In this document: positions 42,973-48,507 of the stretch, one piece after another
How positions within the stretch are numbered: the first letter of the stretch is position 1
Layout of the letters: each line of letters opens with the position of its first letter
Assembly (NCBI GenBank): GCA_938041955.1
Contig: CALISD010000004.1
Span: forward strand, 1 to 48,507
DNA length: 48,507 bases
Direction: 5' to 3'
Source of the DNA: an uncultured Granulosicoccaceae bacterium
GTDB lineage: Bacteria > Pseudomonadota > Gammaproteobacteria > Granulosicoccales > Granulosicoccaceae
The notes under the pieces: generated by a model
Databases searched by the model: none
What the model saw: only the letters and a program-made list of their open reading frames with translations
Told to the model about the DNA's origin: nothing
Translations under genes and position numbers: made by a program

Positions 42973-43515
42973 ATGGCGCATTCTGCTGTGCTGGTTGCGA
43001 TGGCGGGGCTGCCTGCTTCAGGAAAGAGTGCGATTGCAGGTTGTATCCAAAAGCAACTGAGTGCTGTATTACTTGATAAAGATGAAGTACGGGAGTTTTT
43101 GTTTAACGACGCAGTGGACTACCAGCGTGAACAGGATGATCTCTGTGTCAATGTGATCTACGACGTCGCCTGTTATCACCTGGCAAAGCGACCGGGCGTG
43201 GTAGTTATACTGGACGGGCGAAGTTATACCAGGCGTTACCAGGTACAAGCGGTTAAAGACGCGGCCAGCAGGGCGCATGCAAGATTGATCATTATCGAGT
43301 GTGTGTGCTCTATTCAGTCGGCCCGCCATCGACTTGAATCCGATGCAGGAGTTCACCTTGCGAAGAACCGGGATTTTTTGATGTATCAAAACAGTCGGAA
43401 TTCGGCGGATGAAATACAAGAACCGAAATTGATTGTCGATACGGATACGCACACTGCAGAGGAAGGTGCGCGATTGGCTCTGTCGTACATAGAGAAAAAT
43501 CGACTATGCCTTTAG
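42973..43515 (+). CDS. P-loop kinase-like protein (AAA_33 type)
   Basis: 180 residues. The P-loop is MAGLPASGKSAIAG near residue 10, then LLDKDEVREFLF, the acidic DGRSYTRRYQVQ after a Walker-B-like VVVILDG, and a lid region SARHRLESDAGVH. Proteins of this class phosphorylate small molecules such as sugars, gluconate or antibiotics; the substrate cannot be read from sequence. ATG 42973 is used; a GTG directly precedes it. It overlaps the ROK kinase by ten bases, so both kinases are made together. Confidence 0.75.
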   Translation: MAHSAVLVAMAGLPASGKSAIAGCIQKQLSAVLLDKDEVREFLFNDAVDYQREQDDLCVNVIYDVACYHLAKRPGVVVILDGRSYTRRYQVQAVKDAASRAHARLIIIECVCSIQSARHRLESDAGVHLAKNRDFLMYQNSRNSADEIQEPKLIVDTDTHTAEEGARLALSYIEKNRLCL

Positions 43516-44402
43516 GGCAGGACATTGTGGTGCTGGATATTGGTGGTACGCACATAAGAATAGGGCATATCCGCAATACTATTTTGTATGAAGACTTTGA
43601 AATACTCGACAGTCGCATATTGCGTGTTACCAGTGCACGAAGGGAATTACAGATAATTATTGAACGGTATGTGAAGCAGCATCATTTAAATCTTAACGCT
43701 GCAGTGCTGGGAATGCCGGCGATGTTAGACAGAGACAACGACATCATTTCTCACTGTAATAATATTCCACAGTTACAAGGTCAGGGATTAAAACGATTTC
43801 TGTCCGAGTCACTTGGATGTAAGGTTTTTATAGAGCAAGACGTCATGTTGCAAGTGTTAGGTGAATGGCAAGCCGGTGCTGCTTACCGGCAGGCGTCTGT
43901 CTTTGGTGTGTACTTCGGCACGGGGATTGGAGCTGCCTACCTGTTAAATGGAAACCCGGAAAATGAGTTGGTGCAGGATATTCAGGCCGGGCACATTCCT
44001 ATTATGGCTCATGGCAAAGTATGCAAATGTGGGAATACGGATTGCGTCGAAGCTTATGCTTGTGGTCATACGCTGACAGCACTTGCACGTGAAAGTGGTT
44101 GTCCTGTGGAAGACCTGTTCATCAAACGGAATCATAACCATTTATTGGCAGATGAACTTGACCGGTTTATTTTATATCAAGCCTACTTGCTTGCAACAAT
44201 CTGCACGCTTTTTACCCCTGTTGTTGTATTGATAGGCGGAGGGATTCCAAAAATGCAGGGTTACCCTCGCGACGAACTACTACAGAAAACTATAAAGCAA
44301 TTACAGAAGCCCTATCCCGCAGAGAGCGTGAGGTTTGTCTGGTCTTCATTGTCTGCTCAATCGCCTTTGCACGGTGCACTTGCGTTGCTGAACCGAGAGT
44401 AA
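43506..44402 (+). CDS. ROK family sugar kinase, allose-kinase-like
   Basis: 298 residues. The ATP motif is VLDIGGTHIRIGHI at the N-terminus; the catalytic Asp is in FIEQDVMLQVLGEW and glycine loop in VYFGTGIGAAYLL. The ROK zinc site is GHIPIMAHGKVCKCGNTDCV followed by E. Overall pattern (PAMLDRDNDIIS, LFIKRNHN-type loop, GGGIPKMQGYPRDEL) is closest to E. coli D-allose kinase, AlsK, among those I know. Substrate may be allose or another hexose. Confidence 0.8.
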   Translation: MPLGQDIVVLDIGGTHIRIGHIRNTILYEDFEILDSRILRVTSARRELQIIIERYVKQHHLNLNAAVLGMPAMLDRDNDIISHCNNIPQLQGQGLKRFLSESLGCKVFIEQDVMLQVLGEWQAGAAYRQASVFGVYFGTGIGAAYLLNGNPENELVQDIQAGHIPIMAHGKVCKCGNTDCVEAYACGHTLTALARESGCPVEDLFIKRNHNHLLADELDRFILYQAYLLATICTLFTPVVVLIGGGIPKMQGYPRDELLQKTIKQLQKPYPAESVRFVWSSLSAQSPLHGALALLNRE

Positions 44403-44438
44403 TTGTTTAGATTTTTATTTAACTACGGAAAAGAAAAA

Positions 44439-45359
44439 ATGACACTTAAAACCGGACTTGAAATACTCAAAGAAGCCCAGACAGGCCACTATGGTGTGGG
44501 TGCGTTTAACATTGACAACATGGAAATCACGCAGGCAGTAATTGAAGCCGCAGAGGAAACCCGCAGCCCGGTATTGCTTGCTATTACTGCAGGTGCTTTG
44601 AAATATAGCAGCACACGGATCGTAGACATTGCGTTAGCGGAAGCAAAAAATGCCACCGTACCGGTTGCTGTTCACCTTGATCATGGTGACTCTTTCGAAA
44701 GCTGTATGTGGTGTATACGGCATGGGTTTACGTCGGTAATGATCGATAAATCACATGCAGATGAACAAACCAATATCAATGAGACAAAGCGTGTAGTGGA
44801 TGCAGCCCACGCGGTCGGTGTCAGTGTCGAGGCCGAGATTGGCCGGCTCGTCGAACTGGGTGCGGAGGTGATTATTTCTGAAGAAAACGCGACATTGACC
44901 ACCGCTGATGAGGCCGAACGCTTCATTAATGCCTGTGGAGCAGATACGTTGGCCATAGCCGTGGGAACGGCGCACGGTCCAAATAAAGGTCGCGGCAGGC
45001 CGGAGATCAATCACCAAAGAATCAGTGATATACGTGCACGAGTTGAGCAGCCACTGGTAATGCACGGTGCGAGCAGTATCCCGCAGGACGTGGTAGCACG
45101 TGTTAATCAGGCGGGTGGAGTGCTAAAAGATGCTGTCGGCATACACGATGAAGACATCACACAGGCGGTAGCCAGTGGTATGTGCAAAGTGAATGTAGGC
45201 ACAGACTTACGAATCGCATCAACGGCCGGTCTGAGAGAGCTCATTCGTGATAAACCGGATATTATCGACTTACGCAAGATCCTCGGGCCAGCCAGAGAAG
45301 AGATGAAGCGAGTCATTATAAAAAAGATGAACTTGTTGGAATCTGCCGGTAAGGCATAG
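44439..45359 (+). CDS. Class II ketose-bisphosphate aldolase
   Basis: 306 residues from ATG 44439 (MTLKTGLEILKEAQTGHYGV), the usual family start; CGGAAAAG lies upstream. Zinc ligands are His in VAVHLDHGDS, His in AVGTAHGPNKG and His in LVMHGASSIP; the Asp of LDHG is the catalytic base region. The Na-binding and phosphate loops (GVGAFNIDN, KVNVGTDLR) are present. Members cleave fructose-, tagatose- or sedoheptulose-type bisphosphates. As last gene of the sugar operon it would split the doubly phosphorylated sugar; substrate undecided. Confidence 0.88.
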   Translation: MTLKTGLEILKEAQTGHYGVGAFNIDNMEITQAVIEAAEETRSPVLLAITAGALKYSSTRIVDIALAEAKNATVPVAVHLDHGDSFESCMWCIRHGFTSVMIDKSHADEQTNINETKRVVDAAHAVGVSVEAEIGRLVELGAEVIISEENATLTTADEAERFINACGADTLAIAVGTAHGPNKGRGRPEINHQRISDIRARVEQPLVMHGASSIPQDVVARVNQAGGVLKDAVGIHDEDITQAVASGMCKVNVGTDLRIASTAGLRELIRDKPDIIDLRKILGPAREEMKRVIIKKMNLLESAGKA

Positions 45360-45503
45360 TCAGTGATCGCTATACGGATATATATTTTTCATATGGAAAT
45401 ATCAGGCGTGGCTTCAGCATTTGAAGTTATTTCCATAGCAGGAGTCCTCCGACCTTCAGAGGCTGGTTAATCCACAAGTAAATAGTGGCAAAAAAAGAGG
45501 CAG

Positions 45504-46601
45504 TTAGAGTTTTCCCGCTTTGCGAAGCTCAGGCACGATGTAGTCTTCAATGACTTTGACCGGTACCTGCCAGTCGTCTGGCTGATTGTAATTACCTGCA
45601 AAAATAACTGTTACAACCTTGCGTTCGACGTTGAGGGACAGGCGTTGACCACCATTCCCGAATGCAGCCGTTACAGGCGGCTTTTCAGCAGGTCCAAGTA
45701 GATACCAAAAATGCCCATACTGGAAATTCGTTTCTATTTGCGCGCGCGGCTTGAGCATATTTGCCAGTGCTTTTTCCGAAACAATCTGAATGCCTTTATA
45801 CATACCGTCATCAACTATCAGCTGGCCGATTCTGGCAAGGTCTGGCGCACGCATGCGTAATCCTGATGCAGCAGAAGGTTCGCCATCGTGTCCTCTGATC
45901 CAGGTGAACTCTGTGATGCCCAGGGGCGTAAACAGATTTTCTTTAGCGAATTCATCAAGAGGTTTTCCAGCACCACGCGCGATCAATTTGCCGACGATTG
46001 CTGCCGCTCCTCCGGAGTAGTTCCACTGGACTCCCGGCTCGCCGGTAATGGCTTGCTGCAAAATATATTGATAGCGATCAGGCGCGTTTTCCATCGCTAT
46101 TTCGCTGTTTTTCGGGTCGGTATAAGGCAGGGTTTCATCCCATGCTGTGCCCATTGTCATTGTCAGCGCGTGTTCTATCGTGATTTTTTGACGGCTGTTG
46201 TCCGAAGCGAGATCTTCATACGCCGGGAATTGTGAGTAAAGGCTGGTACCCGGGTCAGGCACGATGCCCTCATCACGGGCAATTGCGTAGAGCAGCCCGA
46301 CAATGCTTTTAGTCACTGAGCGCAAGTCGTGTCGCGTATAAGGCGAATGTGTTTTCATGCCCAGAGGCGCACCCCAACGCTCGTCCTCTCCCTCAAAATA
46401 CGCCGATGCGATAAGTTCACCGTCTGCAATGCTCACAACACTATGTAAACCTTTCAGTGGACCCGCATCAATTCCTTTTTGGAGTCGATCGACTATATCT
46501 TCCTGAGCTATTGCATTGGTCATCAATAGTGCCAGGAGTAATGGACTTAACAAAATACTACTCAGGATGGTCGCCAATATGTGCCGCCTCTTTGCTGCCA
46601 T
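45504..46601 (-). CDS. Serine hydrolase, class C beta-lactamase family
   Basis: About 365 residues from ATG 46601 (GGAAA upstream), with a signal peptide (MAAKRRHILATILSSILLSP, ending NAIAQ). The nucleophile motif SxxK is SVTK in DLRSVTKSIVG, the second motif is YSG in VQWNYSGGAAAIV, and GNGGQRL takes the place of the third, KTG-like box. Such proteins include esterases, D-peptidases and penicillin-binding relatives; true lactamase activity is unlikely. It converges on the aldolase operon and stands alone. Confidence 0.85.
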   Translation of the reverse strand: MAAKRRHILATILSSILLSPLLLALLMTNAIAQEDIVDRLQKGIDAGPLKGLHSVVSIADGELIASAYFEGEDERWGAPLGMKTHSPYTRHDLRSVTKSIVGLLYAIARDEGIVPDPGTSLYSQFPAYEDLASDNSRQKITIEHALTMTMGTAWDETLPYTDPKNSEIAMENAPDRYQYILQQAITGEPGVQWNYSGGAAAIVGKLIARGAGKPLDEFAKENLFTPLGITEFTWIRGHDGEPSAASGLRMRAPDLARIGQLIVDDGMYKGIQIVSEKALANMLKPRAQIETNFQYGHFWYLLGPAEKPPVTAAFGNGGQRLSLNVERKVVTVIFAGNYNQPDDWQVPVKVIEDYIVPELRKAGKL

Positions 46602-46682
46602 AGCGTTTATTTCCAATAGTCGAGTGCCAATATTAGATCAATACAGGATCTGTGTCCTGGTCTGACCGGGGATAAAAATTAC

Positions 46683-46970
46683 TCAGCTGGCAGTTTCAGA
46701 AGTTCCCGCTGCCGCTATGCGAATTGACACTCCGAGCGTCCGTAAACAAGCAGATGGTATGCTGTCGCGTTCGTGGATCCATTGCTGTGCCCGTTCAAGC
46801 GTATACGAGCCTCGCCATGATGGGGGCAAACTTTGGGTAACTCGTTCCGATAGAATCTCCATAACTACGTTGGGTAGATTCTGATATGGCCACTCATCTT
46901 GAGTGAATGAATTCCATTCGTTGACAAAGAGTCTTTTCGTAGAAAAGTGATGATTGCGAATAAGTGTCAT
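46683..46970 (-). pseudogene. Truncated GNAT acetyltransferase
   Basis: About 95 residues. The N-terminal half looks like a GNAT protein of the kind with RLFVNEWNSF, ERVTQSLPPSWRGSYTLERA and QQWIHERD. After that the family expects the acetyl-CoA fold, but the sequence drifts into SIRIAAAGTSETAS and stops. The acetyl-CoA loop (Q/RxxGxG/A) is absent, so no activity is expected. Probably a gene remnant. Confidence 0.5.
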
Positions 46971-47140
46971 CGTCCCGACTTGGTAATTGTCATACACTAG
47001 TAAAACGTCCTCTCGATTCCTCGCACTTCCAAACCGGCTGTACAGATGCTTAAGAGATTGCGGGGTTTAGATCATCCGCCGGGTAGCGACAGACATGAGA
47101 GTGCCATACGTCACTCATTGCATGTCGATATGAATAATAT

Positions 47141-47638
47141 TTAACTCAACGAATTTTCAAGTAGATTGTCAATATATTCATGGATATCAACAAAACCAAA
47201 TATCCGCTCCTCGACTTTCTCGTTAAAGCTGTTCAAATCGCATACTTCCTTGCCCTGCAGTAGGGTTGATGGTCCGAAGTCAAGACTGATGCCTGGCCAT
47301 TGAGATACCTGTGCCTTGACAAGACTTCTAAAATCATTCGCGAATATTTTTGGGGTGAGCTTGTAGCCAGGTAGCTTCTGAAGCGATTTTGCGTGAATAT
47401 TGTAGGCAAACTGCTTTTTTTTCAGAAGCGTTGGTGCTACCCATATGCTACAAAAAATACCAATCGTAGATTCACGTTTATGATCAAAGCGATTGGTCCA
47501 ATGTGGCTTCGCCAGATACAGCGGGGAACACGTTTCATCCCCATACTGTAACTGCTTGCAGAGTAGTCTATGTTTTTTTAGAAGATTGGAAGCATGATGA
47601 TGTTCCTGCTTTTTTAGAATCCTGCTGTACTGTTCCAT
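47141..47638 (-). CDS. Protein of unknown function, 165 aa
   Basis: Basic, His-rich N-terminus (MEQYSRILKKQEHHHASNLL), then PHWTNRFDHKRESTIGIFCS, and an acidic C-terminal helix (VEERIFGFVDIHEYIDNLLE). No signal peptide or membrane segment. A good ribosome binding site (GGAGAAATTCA) precedes the ATG, which supports a real gene. Family not recognised. Confidence 0.6.
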   Translation of the reverse strand: MEQYSRILKKQEHHHASNLLKKHRLLCKQLQYGDETCSPLYLAKPHWTNRFDHKRESTIGIFCSIWVAPTLLKKKQFAYNIHAKSLQKLPGYKLTPKIFANDFRSLVKAQVSQWPGISLDFGPSTLLQGKEVCDLNSFNEKVEERIFGFVDIHEYIDNLLENSLS

Positions 47639-47820
47639 TGAATTTCTCCATTGTTGAGTTCAGGTTTTGCGAGACTCAATTGAATTGTTTAGATCTAACT
47701 AACATACGTTGAAGGTTGAATAATTTCTTTATCGGGTTCTGGCTGATCTTCAGGTGCCTTAGTGACAGACCCGGCTCGAGGAATTCTTGAAGGAAAGCGG
47801 AGGGTCGGAAGAGTGATGCG

Positions 47821-48021
47821 ATGGCGCCTTTCAACATGCGAGCAATAGAGAGCGCCCGAGAGATCCTCAATTCGGATTTGTCTCGGCCTGTGAAGTCGGA
47901 GGAAATACAAGCTATCACAGGGTTGGGCCGATTTGAGTTCTCACGGTTCCGTGCTCGTCACGCCAGCGTAAAACGTAGTATAAATCAATTCCTGATGTTG
48001 CTAGAAATGACGTGCCGGTAA
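47821..48021 (+). pseudogene. Fragment resembling an AraC-type DNA-binding domain
   Basis: 66 codons. The stretch AIESAREILNSDLSRPVKSE then EIQAITGLGRFEFSRFRARH has the order and spacing of the first helix-turn-helix of AraC regulators. After RARH the second motif (tspyrYl..rRl) is lost. No sensing domain is attached. Most likely the relic of an AraC-family gene. Confidence 0.4.
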
Positions 48022-48165
48022 CTGGTCTTAAGAAAATTGCCAATATCCGACTGCTGTGGATTACCGGACTAAACTTGAAATACTTGATATGCTTATTTTT
48101 ACTGTAGGCTTTTATTGTCGGGTTTGAGTCAAGGCCTTGTTCTGATGAAATCAAACAAGAGGTGA

Positions 48166-48507
48166 ATGGCGGTGGCAACACACATAAAAATATGTAATGA
48201 AAATGCCGAATCTATCGGTAGGCCGATATTCGATAAAATCATTCAATCATACTTAAATGAAGATCGTGATGAACTTCTTCAGCACTTCCCGTATTTGGCG
48301 GAATGGATGACAGTGGAGGTTTTTGATGAAGCGGCAGAAGTTTTGAAAGGCCTGGGGGAGTGGCGTTCAAGCGAGTATTCAAGCTATTCGATAAAAAACG
48401 ATAACCACTTATTGGTCTGGAAAGTTGAATATAAAAACGATGAAAATACAGTGCATTGGAATTTGCATCTTGACGATAATCAGGAAGAAATCAAGGTGAA
48501 TGGTTTC
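48166..48507 (+). CDS. Protein of unknown function, cut by the window end
   Basis: An open frame of 114 codons runs off the right edge. ATG 48166 or GTG 48172 may be the start; AAGAGG at 48157-48162 suits the GTG better. The product begins MAVATHIKICNENAESIGRP, is acidic and later has HLLVWKVEYKNDENTVHWNL, an alternation that suggests a beta-sheet-rich cone-like fold. No family is claimed. Confidence 0.6.
   Translation, partial: MAVATHIKICNENAESIGRPIFDKIIQSYLNEDRDELLQHFPYLAEWMTVEVFDEAAEVLKGLGEWRSSEYSSYSIKNDNHLLVWKVEYKNDENTVHWNLHLDDNQEEIKVNGF

Noticed and set aside
45504..46601. Serine hydrolase considered as a resistance beta-lactamase
   Set aside because: The second and third motifs deviate from true class C enzymes, no AmpR-like gene is present, and the family is mostly esterases and peptidases.
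1..48507. Search for tRNA, rRNA, prophage, integrase or transposase genes
   Set aside because: None was recognised; the mobile signals are limited to short non-coding repeats.

Overview
The window looks like chromosomal DNA of an aerobic, probably marine gammaproteobacterium. This is inferred from gene families, from secreted repeats of the GDGWGWDG type, and from base use near the middle of the GC range; no rRNA or taxonomic marker is present. GTG and TTG starts are frequent. I see no rRNA, tRNA, CRISPR array, prophage or transposase gene.

Layout. 1-8.6 kb: an M19 dipeptidase, an OsmC protein and a GYD-domain protein, interleaved with short transposon-like repeats, then a five-gene oligopeptide-type ABC importer. 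8.8-13.2 kb: a secreted protein with six tandem GDGWGWDG repeats, a stand-alone LON-domain protein, about 1 kb with no clear gene, and an MFS transporter. 13.5-31.7 kb: a catabolic cluster, the main interest of the window. On the minus strand, in transcription order, lie glutaryl-CoA dehydrogenase, an aldehyde:ferredoxin oxidoreductase (AOR), an FAD subunit and a fused 2Fe-2S/molybdopterin hydroxylase. Divergent on the plus strand are 6-hydroxynicotinate reductase, a UPF0280 protein, a 47-codon coupled ORF, a DUF1185 protein, a Rieske oxygenase and a branched-chain-amino-acid-type ABC importer. An enamidase (minus) and a MarR regulator (plus) close the cluster. 32-39 kb: an aldo/keto reductase, a GlnT-like ligase, unknown secreted proteins and three frame-broken genes. 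40-45.4 kb: a sugar operon (ABC importer, P-loop kinase, ROK kinase, class II aldolase). 45.5-48.5 kb: a serine hydrolase, gene fragments, and an unknown gene cut by the window edge.

How the core may work (inference). A pyridine carboxylate of the nicotinate type is imported, hydroxylated by the Mo enzyme, reduced in the ring by the ferredoxin-dependent reductase and opened by the enamidase to 2-formylglutarate. Loss of CO2 would give glutarate semialdehyde. AOR would oxidise that to glutarate while reducing ferredoxin, repaying exactly the two electrons used in ring reduction. After CoA activation (no gene here), glutaryl-CoA dehydrogenase would give crotonyl-CoA. A 14-bp near-palindrome (GTTWGTATRCWAAY) occurs in both divergent control regions. 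At the reductase and enamidase promoters it sits at an identical distance from a TTGAC(A/C) -35 box, which ties the two halves to the MarR gene.

A palindromic element of about 166 bp occurs three times and a related family twice; one copy lies between glutaryl-CoA dehydrogenase and AOR. All three frame-broken genes break at or near short homopolymers, so sequencing error must be excluded before calling them pseudogenes.
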